Part shown: in pieces, positions 54,559-63,350 of the stretch
Numbering within the stretch: position 1 is the first letter of the stretch
Layout of the letters: each line of letters begins with the position of its first letter
From: Flavobacterium sp. KS-LB2
Lineage (GTDB): Bacteria; Bacteroidota; Bacteroidia; Flavobacteriales; Flavobacteriaceae
Direction: 5' to 3'
Assembly: GCF_036895565.1 (NCBI RefSeq)
Contig: NZ_CP145904.1
Location: 2,542,001 to 2,606,000 of the forward strand
Length of the DNA stretch: 64,000 nt
Position numbers and translations under genes: made by a program
Notes under the pieces: model-generated
The model's database searches: none
What the model was told of the DNA's origin: nothing
Seen by the model: only the letters and a program-made list of their open reading frames with translations

Positions 54559-55647
54559 TTGCCAAATAAAAAACCTCATCCAAGCGCCTTACACGAAAAA
54601 CCCGGAATTTCTGCTCCTGAAATTATCAGTACCGTTTCGGTGGAGAATATTCAGCACTTTAGAAAAATACAACCTTCGGCAAAAGAACTTGTTGAAGGAA
54701 TTTTAAACGAAAATATTACTGCGCTGAGTCGTGCCATTACCTTAGTGGAAAGTACGAATACAAGCCATTTGTCAAAAGCAAATGAAGTGATAAATGCCTG
54801 TTTGCCTCATGCCAATAAATCGGTACGAATAGGAATTACAGGTGTTCCAGGCGTTGGGAAAAGCACTTTTATTGAAGCTTTTGGAAAATACTTGACTGGT
54901 TTAGGGAAAAAAGTTGCTGTACTTGCTGTTGATCCCAGCAGCACGATATCACACGGAAGTATTTTGGGTGACAAAACCCGAATGGAAGAATTGGTAAAAG
55001 ATAAAAATGCTTTTATACGACCATCCGCTTCTGGGGAAACATTAGGCGGTGTGGCTCGAAAAACCCGTGAAACTATTACGCTTTGTGAGGCTACCGGTTT
55101 TGATACGATAATCATAGAAACCGTTGGCGTAGGTCAAAGTGAAACTGCCGTTCACAGTATGGTTGATTTTTTTCTTTTATTAAAAATTTCTGGTGCCGGC
55201 GATGAATTACAAGGTATCAAACGTGGAATCATGGAAATGGCGGACGCTATTGTCATCAACAAAGCCGATGGTGATAATATCAAAAGAGCCAATCTTGCCA
55301 AACTGGAATTCAATAGAGCGTTACATCTTTTCCCTGCCAAAAAATCAGGTTGGACACCCACAACCGCAGCCTGCAGCGCCATAACCCATGAAGGAATATC
55401 CGATGTTTGGGAAACCATTCAGAAATTTCTGGAACTGACACAAGGCAATAATTATTTCTTTGAAAAACGGAAAGAACAAAACCAATATTGGATGTTAGAA
55501 ACCATCAATGAGCAATTGAAAACCAATTTTTATAGCAATCCTGAAATTCAAAAATCATTGGATTCAACTAAAAAAGCGGTGCAGAATGATGAAATTTCAC
55601 CTTTTGCAGCCGCTCAATTGCTATTAGAAAAATATTTTAAAAAATAA
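54559..55647 (+). CDS. meaB: Methylmalonyl-CoA mutase-associated GTPase MeaB
   Basis: A 362-residue G3E GTPase that protects and assists adenosylcobalamin loading of methylmalonyl-CoA mutase. Motifs: Walker A GITGVPGVGKST (92-103), SSTISHGSILGDKTRM, FIRPSASGETLGGVARKTRE, DTIIIETVGVGQSE, LLLKISGAGDELQGIKRGIMEMADAIVINKADGDN with the NKAD guanine-binding motif. It starts at a TTG (54559); no upstream or nearby ATG fits. A TATTTTTA box lies at 54533-54540. The mutase genes are not in this window. Confidence 0.95.
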   Translation: MPNKKPHPSALHEKPGISAPEIISTVSVENIQHFRKIQPSAKELVEGILNENITALSRAITLVESTNTSHLSKANEVINACLPHANKSVRIGITGVPGVGKSTFIEAFGKYLTGLGKKVAVLAVDPSSTISHGSILGDKTRMEELVKDKNAFIRPSASGETLGGVARKTRETITLCEATGFDTIIIETVGVGQSETAVHSMVDFFLLLKISGAGDELQGIKRGIMEMADAIVINKADGDNIKRANLAKLEFNRALHLFPAKKSGWTPTTAACSAITHEGISDVWETIQKFLELTQGNNYFFEKRKEQNQYWMLETINEQLKTNFYSNPEIQKSLDSTKKAVQNDEISPFAAAQLLLEKYFKK

Positions 55648-55649
55648 AC

Positions 55650-55880
55650 CTACTCTTTCTCGTAGCGTTCCATTTCTCTATCGTAAAACTCATTGGCAAG
55701 AACGATTAATCCTTCCATTTCAGTATTTAATTCGGCTTCGTCAAGATCCTCAGCTTCTTCCATAAACTCTACCTCATCATCTTTAAGATTAATAATAAAT
55801 CTTGGGTAATCAAGGTGTATGATGAAAATATCTTCGGGAAAATCAGTATTATCGCCTAGTAAAAATTTTGGTAATTCCAT
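55650..55880 (-). CDS. Small acidic hypothetical protein, 76 aa
   Basis: An acidic protein without signal or membrane segment: MELPKFLLGDNTDFPEDIFIIHLDYPRFIINL, then a strongly acidic C-terminal half rich in Glu (VEFMEEAEDLDEAELNTEMEGL). I do not recognise the family, although it looks like one of the small conserved flavobacterial proteins. It lies 28 bases after the MATE gene on the same strand, so it is probably cotranscribed with it. Its stop is 2 bases from the convergent meaB stop. Confidence 0.75.
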   Translation of the reverse strand: MELPKFLLGDNTDFPEDIFIIHLDYPRFIINLKDDEVEFMEEAEDLDEAELNTEMEGLIVLANEFYDREMERYEKE

Positions 55881-55908
55881 GAATTTAATATTTAAGTAAT
55901 TTATTATT

Positions 55909-57291
55909 TTATTTATTCTCGTTTTGCATCACCAACTTTCTTGTCAATCTCGCAAAGCGAATATACAAAAATAAAGCGGCAGCTGTTAATCCCGCTAAAA
56001 GTCCGATCCAAATTCCAACAGCTTTCAGCTCCGTATATTTTCCTAAATAGTAGGAAATAGGAAACCCAATAACCCAATACGCCACAAAGGTAATGTACAT
56101 TGGGATTTTTACATCTTGCAAACCACGTAACGCTCCTAAAACAACAACTTGAATTCCATCCGAGATTTGGAAAATAGCGGCAATCAACAGCAATTTTGAA
56201 GTGATTAGGATGATTTCTTCGTTATCCAACATTTGAGCTGAATCGGTCATATTCAAAAATAAATGCGGCAAATAATTATGAAATACCACAAAAACTATGG
56301 CAAAGAAAGTCTCTAATATAATAGCCAATAGAAAAATAGATCTTGCAACAACAATTAACTTTTTATAATCATTCATTCCTTTGGTATGACTCACTCGGAT
56401 CATTGCTGTAACACTTAAACCCATCGCAACCATAAAAGTTGAGGATGCCAGAATAAGCGCAATCTGATTGGCAGCCTGACTGTTTTTTCCTAAAGAACCG
56501 GAAAGCCAAATTGCAGCCGTAAACAAAGTCACCTCAAATAACATTTGCATTGCGGATGGCATTCCTAGATTGATAATTTTCTTCAAAATTGATTTGCGGA
56601 TTTCTTTGAAACTGAAATTCTTAAAATACTTCTTCAGTGCCGAGTTTCTTTTCATCAAGTAATGCATAAAAACGACCATCATTATCCTGGACAAAACGGT
56701 TCCAAGTGCAGCTCCCAAAATCCCTAATTTTGGAAAAAACCAAACTCCGTAAATCAATACATAATTAAAAAAAACATGTACTACGTTAGCCATAAATATA
56801 GCATACATGGAATATTTTGTTTTAGACAATCCATCGGCAAACTGCTTGTATCCTTGGTAGATGATAACAGGAATTAAAGAAAAAGCAACCCAGTCAATAT
56901 ATGGAGCTGCCATTTCGGCCACAGCTGCCGGTTGGTGCATGAAGTACATAATTTGTTTCGACAAAACTGTCAAAATAAATAGTGTAACTCCTAAAATCGT
57001 ACACAAAAGCAATCCGTGGTGAAAGGTAGTTCGGATTTTATGGTCATTTTTTTCGGCATCAGCCTCAGCTACTAATGGTGTAATTGCAGTAGAAAATCCT
57101 ATTCCTAAAGACATAGCAATAAATATGAAGCTATTGCCTAATGAAACTGCCGCCAACTCCGTAGAGCCTAGTTTACCAACCATGAAATTATCGACGATTC
57201 CTATTAAGGTATGTCCTAACATTCCTAAGATTACGGGATACGCCAATTTAATATTATATGAAAACTCTTTGAAATACTTGGATAAATTCAC
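55909..57291 (-). CDS. MATE-family efflux transporter
   Basis: A 12-helix multidrug and toxin extrusion permease of 460 residues from a GTG at 57291. Conserved features include the N-terminal lobe motif YPVILGMLGHTLIGIVDNFMVGKLGSTELAAVSLG, and GIGFSTAITPLVAEADAEKN and LGMPSAMQMLFEVTLFTAAIWLSGSLG. It exports cationic compounds in exchange for Na+ or H+. An ATG at 57327 would add 12 residues (MLLFIFAKKKAK), but the TATATTTG box at 57309-57316 lies inside that extension, so the GTG is preferred. Confidence 0.9.
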   Translation of the reverse strand: MNLSKYFKEFSYNIKLAYPVILGMLGHTLIGIVDNFMVGKLGSTELAAVSLGNSFIFIAMSLGIGFSTAITPLVAEADAEKNDHKIRTTFHHGLLLCTILGVTLFILTVLSKQIMYFMHQPAAVAEMAAPYIDWVAFSLIPVIIYQGYKQFADGLSKTKYSMYAIFMANVVHVFFNYVLIYGVWFFPKLGILGAALGTVLSRIMMVVFMHYLMKRNSALKKYFKNFSFKEIRKSILKKIINLGMPSAMQMLFEVTLFTAAIWLSGSLGKNSQAANQIALILASSTFMVAMGLSVTAMIRVSHTKGMNDYKKLIVVARSIFLLAIILETFFAIVFVVFHNYLPHLFLNMTDSAQMLDNEEIILITSKLLLIAAIFQISDGIQVVVLGALRGLQDVKIPMYITFVAYWVIGFPISYYLGKYTELKAVGIWIGLLAGLTAAALFLYIRFARLTRKLVMQNENK

Positions 57292-57308
57292 TTTTGCCTT
57301 TTTCTTGG

Positions 57309-57316
57309 CAAATATA
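57309..57316 (-). promoter_or_regulatory. Predicted MATE-gene promoter -7 box
   Basis: The minus strand reads TATATTTG, 17 bases before the GTG at 57291; it supports that start over the ATG at 57327. Confidence 0.4.
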
Positions 57317-57446
57317 AATAGAAGCATTCAATTCTACCGATACTATTGCTGATATAACCCCTTTTTTTTACTGCTTAATTTCGGATAACAAGGAATTCTA
57401 TAACAAAACCAAACAATTCTATAACACAACAGGCTTATGAGGGCTA

Positions 57447-57454
57447 TACATTTG
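57447..57454 (+). promoter_or_regulatory. Predicted OMP-gene promoter -7 box
   Basis: TACATTTG, an exact TAnnTTTG match, 66 bases before the ATG at 57521. It would give a leader of about 60 nt. Confidence 0.45.
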
Positions 57455-57520
57455 TAACGTTGTTTTGAATCAGATAAATCAAAATAACATTAAAAATTAT
57501 TAATAAAAAATATTACAATT

Positions 57521-58102
57521 ATGAAAATGACAGGAAAAATCAAAACGTTATTTGTATTCGCAATAGCAATGATGTTTGCTAGCAATGTACAAGCACAAGA
57601 AACAAAAACAGCTACTAATTACGATCAAGGATTCCGTTTAGGTTTTGGAGCCAATGCAGGATACTCAACTAATGATCCTTACAAATTAGCATTAGGAGCC
57701 GATGTAAGAGGACAATATGATTTATCAAAAAGATACTCTTTGACTTTGACTACAGGTTATACTAACTTGTTTGTTAGTAAAGCAGATACTTTTCCTGGGC
57801 AAACAGAAGGAAAAGATTTAGGGATTATCCCAGCTAAAGCAGGTTTCAAAGCTTTTGTATGGAATGATCAATTTTACTTAATGGGAGAAGCTGGTGCTGC
57901 ATTTGCAGTAAGTAATATAGATAATACTAGAGAAAAAACTTCTTTATTGTTATCCCCAAGTATCGGTTATGCTACTAAATACATAGATATTTCTTTGAAC
58001 TATACGCATTACAATCATTTTGACCGTCTAAACAACAATGGCTCTGTAGGTAAAGGAGTTGGACAAGTAGGTGTTCGTTTAGCATACGGTTTCAAACTGT
58101 AA
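57521..58102 (+). CDS. Small outer-membrane beta-barrel protein
   Basis: A 193-residue protein with a signal peptide (MKMTGKIKTLFVFAIAMMFASNVQAQ). The mature part is a run of amphipathic strands (GFRLGFGANAGYSTN, YKLALGADVRGQYDL, YSLTLTTGYTNLF, FKAFVWNDQFYLMGEAGAAFA, YIDISLNYTHYNHF) ending VGVRLAYGFKL, as in OmpA/OmpW-type 8-stranded barrels. No catalytic motif. It has its own promoter-like box and a strong bidirectional terminator. Confidence 0.85.
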   Translation: MKMTGKIKTLFVFAIAMMFASNVQAQETKTATNYDQGFRLGFGANAGYSTNDPYKLALGADVRGQYDLSKRYSLTLTTGYTNLFVSKADTFPGQTEGKDLGIIPAKAGFKAFVWNDQFYLMGEAGAAFAVSNIDNTREKTSLLLSPSIGYATKYIDISLNYTHYNHFDRLNNNGSVGKGVGQVGVRLAYGFKL

Positions 58103-58115
58103 TCTTTCTTTGAGT

Positions 58116-58160
58116 TAGTTATAAAAAATGCCCTGAAATTCAGGGCATTTTTTATAACTA
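58116..58160. terminator. Long bidirectional terminator (perfect 22-bp inverted repeat)
   Basis: Two perfect 22-bp arms (58116-58137 and 58139-58160) around a single central A, with the core ATGCCCTGAA/TTCAGGGCAT. It ends the barrel gene on + and abuts the ppk2 stop codon on -. Confidence 0.9.
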
Positions 58161-59036
58161 TTATTTTTTCAACATCTCTTTATACACTTCAAAATTAGCT
58201 TTCACTTTTTCATCTAATTTCGGTTCCTTTATATCCACATGTTTTTGCATTTCTTCCCAGATAATTTTGGCTACAATATACCGTGCCATTTCCTTATCAT
58301 CTGCCGGGATAATAAACCAAGGCGCATTTTCGGTAGCAGTTTTTGTAATTGCCTCCTCATAATAGTGCATGTACTCCTCCCAATGTTCGCGTTCTTTCAA
58401 ATCTCCAGGTGAAAATTTCCAATGGTGTTCCACTTCTTCTAGCCTTCGCAGTAAACGTTTGCGTTGCTCCTCTTTACTCATGTGAAAGTAAAACTTCAAA
58501 ACGATAGTCCCATTTTGCGTGATGTGTTTTTCAAAATTATTAATTTGCTCCATCCTATTTTCCCAGAATTGTGGCGTGATATCCGCTACCTTTTCAATTC
58601 CTGGCAAATTTTCGTTCATAATATATTCAGGATGTACGCGCGTAACCAATACATTTTCATAATGTGTTCTATTAAATACGGCAAACTTTCCTTTTTCTGG
58701 TAAAGCCAAATAATGTCTCCACAAATAATCGTGTTCCAACTCGGTAGAATTGGGTGTCTTAAAACTGTGCACTACCACTCCACGCGGATTAAACTCCTTA
58801 AAAACTTCCCGAATCAAGCTGTCCTTACCTGAAGTGTCCATGCCTTGCAAACAGATCAAAACGCCATAACGGTTGTGCGCATACATCACATCTTGTAATG
58901 CACTTAATTTAGCCTGCACTTTATCCAGTTTTTCTTCTTTATCATCGTCACTAGCACCATTAAACAAGTTCGTTGGGATTTTGGCCAAATTAATTGGACC
59001 AACCACTTTAAAATCATCGGGATTTATAGACTTCAT
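58161..59036 (-). CDS. ppk2: Polyphosphate kinase 2 family protein
   Basis: A 291-residue PPK2-type kinase, moving phosphate between polyphosphate and a nucleoside mono- or diphosphate. Walker A is LQGMDTSGKDSLIRE and the lid/Walker B part FNRTHYENVLVTRVHPEYI; FSPGDLKEREHWEEYMHYYEEAI follows. The ATG at 59036 (MKSINPDDF) was chosen over an in-frame start at 59072, because it fits the family N-terminus and the promoter box at 59061-59068 lies between them. Class I versus class III (AMP or ADP substrate) is undecided. Confidence 0.93.
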   Translation of the reverse strand: MKSINPDDFKVVGPINLAKIPTNLFNGASDDDKEEKLDKVQAKLSALQDVMYAHNRYGVLICLQGMDTSGKDSLIREVFKEFNPRGVVVHSFKTPNSTELEHDYLWRHYLALPEKGKFAVFNRTHYENVLVTRVHPEYIMNENLPGIEKVADITPQFWENRMEQINNFEKHITQNGTIVLKFYFHMSKEEQRKRLLRRLEEVEHHWKFSPGDLKEREHWEEYMHYYEEAITKTATENAPWFIIPADDKEMARYIVAKIIWEEMQKHVDIKEPKLDEKVKANFEVYKEMLKK

Positions 59037-59060
59037 CTTAAATATTTTATCTTTACCTCT

Positions 59061-59068
59061 CAAATATA
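59061..59068 (-). promoter_or_regulatory. Predicted ppk2 promoter -7 box
   Basis: The minus strand reads TATATTTG, 24 bases before the ppk2 ATG. Repeat copy C begins only 8 bases further upstream, where the -33 region would be. Confidence 0.45.
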
Positions 59069-59076
59069 ACAAATTA

Positions 59077-59172
59077 TTAGGAGCTATTTCCTGCTGTACG
59101 CTTGTATCTTTTTATCGGCCAAAAAGGTCGACTAAAAAGGTAATTGCGAAAGCAATTAAACAATCAGGGCTA
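59077..59172 (-). repeat. Interspersed hairpin element, copy C (inverted)
   Basis: A 96-nt element in the opposite orientation: on the minus strand it starts TAGCCCTGAT and ends GCAGGAAATAGCTCCTAA. Main stem 59108-59120 with 59126-59139 (CTTTTTATCGGCC and its near complement, 5-A loop). An additional TAATTGC-GAAA-GCAATTA hairpin (59141-59158) replaces the GGNATC segment of copies A and B. It lies between the divergent ppk2 and 59198 genes. Confidence 0.85.
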
Positions 59173-59197
59173 GTATTTAGATTTCAAAACACTACTT

Positions 59198-60034
59198 ATG
59201 GAAAAATTCACACTCGAAATCCTATGTCAAATCATCGGTATAGGTTCCGCATCCGGACTCATTTATCAAGACCAATCGCTCTACATCATAGGAGACAACA
59301 GCGGATTTCTTTATGAATATCAAATAGATTTACGTGATTTAAAACGCCATCCTTTACTGGAAAATCCAAAAGAGAACACACCAAAAAAGGAAAAAGCCGA
59401 TTTTGAAGCCATCACACAATTTCAAGATAGTCTCTTTGTTTTTGGCTCCGGATCTACTGATAAAAGAAACAAAATGATTCAAGTGAATGCTAAATCGAAG
59501 AAAGTAGTTGCTACCAACGATTTAACTGATTTGTACACTGTCATGCAAAACTTTGGGGGTGTCAATCCCGAAGATTTCAATATCGAAGGTGCCATTTACG
59601 ATGGTGAAAATTGGTACATTCTGAATCGTGGCAACGGAATATCAAATAAAAATGTGCTTTTCACTATTGCCGGCAAAAACCTCACAAACAATTTTCAAAT
59701 TCTTTCTAACACCTATAAACTTCCCAAAATAAAAGGAGTTCGTAGTAGTTTTACCGATGCGATTTTAGTAGACAATACCATTTATTTTTTGGCCACAGCC
59801 GAGGATACCCAATCTACCTATGATGATGGCGAAGTGTTAGGCAGCTTGATTGGAAGTATCGATTTGAAAACTATGAAAATTAATTTTACCCAAAAAATAA
59901 GTAGCAACCATAAATTTGAAGGATTAACTTTATATGCCGAATCACCAGAAAAAATAACATTCCTGCTTTGCGAAGACAATGATACCGAAGTTCTTGAAAC
60001 CAACATTTACAAATTGACCCTAAATAAAAATTAA
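59198..60034 (+). CDS. Conserved hypothetical protein, beta-propeller-like (DUF6929 type)
   Basis: A 278-residue protein without signal peptide. Repeated strands of the form SLYIIGDNSGFLYEY, SLFVFGSGSTDKRNKMI, NFGGVNPEDFNIEGAIYDGENWYILNRGNG, VDNTIYFLATAEDT and KFEGLTLYAESPEKITFLLCEDND suggest a beta-propeller similar to the esterase-like-phytase or DUF6929 families. The EGA/EGL and NRGNG segments are where such families place binding residues. Function unknown. It starts 25 bases after repeat copy C, so copy C may lie in its leader or promoter. Confidence 0.7.
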   Translation: MEKFTLEILCQIIGIGSASGLIYQDQSLYIIGDNSGFLYEYQIDLRDLKRHPLLENPKENTPKKEKADFEAITQFQDSLFVFGSGSTDKRNKMIQVNAKSKKVVATNDLTDLYTVMQNFGGVNPEDFNIEGAIYDGENWYILNRGNGISNKNVLFTIAGKNLTNNFQILSNTYKLPKIKGVRSSFTDAILVDNTIYFLATAEDTQSTYDDGEVLGSLIGSIDLKTMKINFTQKISSNHKFEGLTLYAESPEKITFLLCEDNDTEVLETNIYKLTLNKN

Positions 60035-60178
60035 ATCCGATCTAGTCTGACACCGTTTTAACCCTCTTGAACCAACGTTAAAATAAGATTAAAATGAAAC
60101 TTAAATCAAATTACCACAACAAAACGTACTAATTTTACAAGAAACTTTGTCAAAACTGACATCAAAATAACACAAACA

Positions 60179-60895
60179 ATGACTGATTTAAAAAATAAAA
60201 ATGCACTGATTACAGGAGCAGGAAAAGGAATAGGAAAAGCGATTGCTTTGGCATTAGCCAAAGAAGGTGTCAATATCATTTTAGTCGCTCGAACTCAGGA
60301 AGAAATAGACAGTGTTGCTGCAAAAGTGCGGTCTTTACGCGTAAAAGCACTAGCAATCACTGCTGATGTTGCTGATATCAACTCCGTAAACGCTGCCGTT
60401 GCCAAAGCATTAACTGAATTTGGAACCATTGATATTTTAATCAACAATGCTGGAATAGCTACTTTTGGAAAATTTTTAGACCTAGAACCGACTGATTGGG
60501 AGCGCATCATTCAGGTAAACCTCATGGGAACGTATTATGTAACCCGTGCCGTATTACCAAATATGATTGAAAGACAATCGGGTGACATAATCAACATTTC
60601 ATCTACAGCAGGATTAAGCGGAAATGCGTTAACGAGCGCTTATAGCGCTTCAAAATTCGCCGTTTTAGGATTAACAGAATCGTTGATGCAAGAAGTTCGC
60701 AAGCATAATATTCGTGTGACCGCTCTTACGCCAAGCACCGTTGCCACTGACATGGCCAAAGAATTAAAACTAACCGATGGAAATCCGGAAAAAGTAATGC
60801 AAGCCGAAGATATGGCCGAATTAATCATTGCACAACTTAAATTAAACCGACGCGTGTTTATAAAAAACAGTAGTATTTGGTCTACGAATCCGTAA
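60179..60895 (+). CDS. Short-chain dehydrogenase/reductase, FabG-like
   Basis: A 238-residue SDR: GAGKGIG (13-19) for NAD(P), NNAG (89-92), and the catalytic set Asn114, Ser142, Tyr155, Lys159 ([24 protein letters not shown]). Close to 3-oxoacyl-ACP reductase (FabG) in the catalytic region, but the ending ([18 protein letters not shown]) is not typical for fatty-acid FabG, so it may act on another carbonyl. It is not next to other fatty-acid genes. An inverted-repeat terminator follows. Confidence 0.88.
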   Translation: MTDLKNKNALITGAGKGIGKAIALALAKEGVNIILVARTQEEIDSVAAKVRSLRVKALAITADVADINSVNAAVAKALTEFGTIDILINNAGIATFGKFLDLEPTDWERIIQVNLMGTYYVTRAVLPNMIERQSGDIINISSTAGLSGNALTSAYSASKFAVLGLTESLMQEVRKHNIRVTALTPSTVATDMAKELKLTDGNPEKVMQAEDMAELIIAQLKLNRRVFIKNSSIWSTNP

Positions 60896-60933
60896 ACCTT
60901 TTTAACATATAAATCACGTAAATTTTTTAAACC

Positions 60934-60992
60934 ATTAAGGCATTAAGATTCATTAAGTTTTTCACTTAATTTTCTTAATGCCTTAATAGTTT
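60934..60992 (+). terminator. Long hairpin, probable terminator of the SDR gene
   Basis: Perfect 15-bp arms ATTAAGGCATTAAGA (60934-60948) and TCTTAATGCCTTAAT (60973-60987), with a second inner stem ATTAAGT/ACTTAAT, then a T-run. Similar ATTAAGGCATTAAG repeats occur, as I recall, in other flavobacterial intergenic regions. Confidence 0.75.
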
Positions 60993-61029
60993 TTTAATCT
61001 TTTGCTTATCTGACTTATATGTTTAAAAA

Positions 61030-62358
61030 CTAAACCATACTCGTAACAAAATCCATACGAACACTTCCGTCTTCATCAATTCTTGTCAAATTAATTGGGT
61101 GTAATGTATTCACTAATTCTGGATTCCAAGGCGTTTTTACTTTGACATAGTTTTCGGTAAAACCATGAATGTATCCTTCTTTATTTTCACTTTCAAACAA
61201 AACGGTTTTATTGCTTCCTAATTGACTTTCGTAAAAAGCACGACGTTTTTTCACCGATAAACCGCGTAACATTTTGCTGCGTTTGGCGCGAACATTAGCA
61301 GGAACAACACCAATCATAGCAGCAGCCTCCGTATTATCGCGTTCCGAATACGTGAATACGTGTAAATACGAAATATCCATATCATTCAAGAAATGGTAGG
61401 TTTCTAAGAAATGCTCGTCGGTTTCGCCGGGAAAACCTACAATCACATCTACTCCAATACACGCGTGTGGCATCACTTCACGAATTTTGTTAACTCTTTC
61501 CGTATATACTTCACGCTGGTAACGACGTTTCATCAACTTTAGAATGTCATTGCTTCCAGATTGCAACGGAATATGAAAATGTGGTACAAAGATTCTACTT
61601 TTCGATACAAATTCTATCGTTTCGTTTTTTAATAAATTAGGCTCAATAGACGAAATTCTCAATCTTTCGATTCCTTCTACTTTATCTAATTCCTGAACCA
61701 ATTCTAAGAAGGTATGTTCGTGTTTTTTATTTCCGAATTCTCCTTTTCCGTAATCGCCAATATTTACGCCGGTAAGAACAATTTCTTTGATGTTTTGTTT
61801 CGAAATTTCAGCAGCATTTTTCAATACATTTTCCAATTCATCACTTCTAGAAATTCCTCTGGCAAGCGGAATGGTACAATAGGTACATTTATAATCGCAA
61901 CCATCCTGAACTTTCAAGAAAGCGCGGGTTCTATCTCCAATAGAATAACTACCTACATAAAAATCTGCTTCGGCAATCTCACAAGAGTGCACTTCGCCCA
62001 TATCATTTTTAGACAAATCATTAATATAATCTGCCAATTTAAATTTTTCGGTGGCACCAAGAACTAAATCCACTCCATCTACGTTTGCTAATTCTTCCGG
62101 TTTCAATTGCGCATAACAACCAACAGCAGCAACAAATGCTTTGTCATTCAATTTCATGGCTTTACGCACAACTTGTTTGAATTGCTTATCGGCATTTTCA
62201 GTAACGGAGCAGGTATTAATCACATACATATCAGCGACTTCTTCAAAATCTACGCGATCAAAACCTTCGTCTTGAAGATTGCGCGCAATAGTTGACGTTT
62301 CTGAAAAATTCAGTTTACAACCCAAGGTATAAAAGGCAACTTTTTTTCTGTTTTCCAT
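61030..62358 (-). CDS. mtaB: tRNA (N6-threonylcarbamoyladenosine(37)-C2)-methylthiotransferase MtaB
   Basis: A 442-residue radical-SAM methylthiotransferase that converts t6A37 to ms2t6A in ANN-decoding tRNAs. The UPF0004 domain has Cys14, Cys50 and Cys81 for the auxiliary [4Fe-4S] cluster (TLGCKLNFSET, VINTCSVTENAD, AAVGCYAQL). The radical-SAM cluster is Cys154-x3-Cys158-x2-Cys161 in QDGCDYKCTYCTIPLARG. PNLLKNETIEFV, GSNDILKLMKRRY and a C-terminal TRAM-like part follow. KLNFSET, rather than the MNxxDS of MiaB or RimO, is the MtaB signature. Monocistronic. Confidence 0.95.
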   Translation of the reverse strand: MENRKKVAFYTLGCKLNFSETSTIARNLQDEGFDRVDFEEVADMYVINTCSVTENADKQFKQVVRKAMKLNDKAFVAAVGCYAQLKPEELANVDGVDLVLGATEKFKLADYINDLSKNDMGEVHSCEIAEADFYVGSYSIGDRTRAFLKVQDGCDYKCTYCTIPLARGISRSDELENVLKNAAEISKQNIKEIVLTGVNIGDYGKGEFGNKKHEHTFLELVQELDKVEGIERLRISSIEPNLLKNETIEFVSKSRIFVPHFHIPLQSGSNDILKLMKRRYQREVYTERVNKIREVMPHACIGVDVIVGFPGETDEHFLETYHFLNDMDISYLHVFTYSERDNTEAAAMIGVVPANVRAKRSKMLRGLSVKKRRAFYESQLGSNKTVLFESENKEGYIHGFTENYVKVKTPWNPELVNTLHPINLTRIDEDGSVRMDFVTSMV

Positions 62359-62403
62359 AAGATAGTCTCAATTAATGAAATCGTTGTCAAAAAATTGAGA
62401 GTG

Positions 62404-62411
62404 CAAATTTA
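62404..62411 (-). promoter_or_regulatory. Predicted mtaB promoter -7 box
   Basis: The minus strand reads TAAATTTG, an exact TAnnTTTG match, 45 bases before the mtaB ATG. Confidence 0.4.
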
Positions 62412-62454
62412 CGAACTAAAATCTATTAATTTTGAGAGAAGTTGCATTTTATTA

Positions 62455-62501
62455 AAAACAAAATCCGATACTTAGGCTTTTGTAAAAGACCAAGTATCGG
62501 A
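62455..62501 (-). terminator. Terminator of HAD phosphatase gene
   Basis: Arms TCCGATACTT (62464-62473) and AAGTATCGGA (62492-62501), with a TTT-AAA inner pair, followed on the minus strand by TTTTGTTTTT. It lies 29 bases after the stop at 62530. Confidence 0.8.
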
Positions 62502-62529
62502 ACAGTATTTATTATTTTGGACGTCTTTT

Positions 62530-63327
62530 CTAATTCAAAATAAAGCGTCGTATCACTTCTGCCACGCCGTGATTGTTGTTAGAAGCTACAATAACATCAC
62601 CTTTATCTCTCAATTCAGGATCTACATTATCAACCCAAACTCCCAATCCTGCATATTCAATCATGGTCAAATCGTTTCCTGCATTTCCTACAGCAATAAT
62701 TTCATTTTGATGAATATCTAATTTTTCGGCTAAAATTTTAATGCTGGCGGCTTTATCAATTCCATTTTGTGCTACTTCAAGAAAGAAAGGTTTTGACATG
62801 CTCACACTAAGATGTGGCATTACTGCTTTCAAATCTTTTTCTACTTCTTTTAAATAAGTCGGTTCTTCCAATAAAATACATTTCACGGCTGAAGACTGCA
62901 CCTCATCTGTAAAACTAGTAACTTTATTGTGTACTAAACCAGTGATATTTTTTTCGATTTCTATGTATTCAGAATCTGTCTCACTGACAATTTCCCCATC
63001 AAGATAAGTAATAATATGTGTTTTGCTTTTTAAACTATACGCATACAACTCATGGATTTGTTTTTGACTTAACGTTTGTTCAAAAATGATTTTACCTTCC
63101 TTTAAATCCGTAATCACAGCGCCATTATACGAAATCATATAGGAATTATCCAATTCCAATTCTTTGGCGTAAGCAATCATTGCAGGAGTTGGCCGCCCAG
63201 AAGCCAGAATAACATAAACACCCAATTCCTGTGCCTTAGCAAGCATCTCTTTATTCTCGTTTGAAATGGTATGATCATCAGCCAACAAAGTGTCGTCCAT
63301 GTCCAAAACCAACATTTTATATTTCAT
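62530..63327 (-). CDS. Cof-type HAD-IIB family phosphatase
   Basis: A 265-residue HAD phosphatase of the Cof subgroup. Motif I is LVLDMDDTLL (nucleophile Asp9, acid Asp11), motif II SGRP in ILASGRPTPA, motif III the Lys in GIDKAASIKIL, motif IV IIAVGNAGNDLTMIEYAG (GNAGND instead of the common GDGEND). Such enzymes dephosphorylate sugar phosphates, flavin or pyridoxal phosphates; the substrate cannot be told. It lies 23 bases downstream of the DUF2007 gene on the same strand and may be cotranscribed. Confidence 0.92.
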   Translation of the reverse strand: MKYKMLVLDMDDTLLADDHTISNENKEMLAKAQELGVYVILASGRPTPAMIAYAKELELDNSYMISYNGAVITDLKEGKIIFEQTLSQKQIHELYAYSLKSKTHIITYLDGEIVSETDSEYIEIEKNITGLVHNKVTSFTDEVQSSAVKCILLEEPTYLKEVEKDLKAVMPHLSVSMSKPFFLEVAQNGIDKAASIKILAEKLDIHQNEIIAVGNAGNDLTMIEYAGLGVWVDNVDPELRDKGDVIVASNNNHGVAEVIRRFILN

Positions 63328-63350
63328 TTTTATTTTTTTTACTGAATGAG

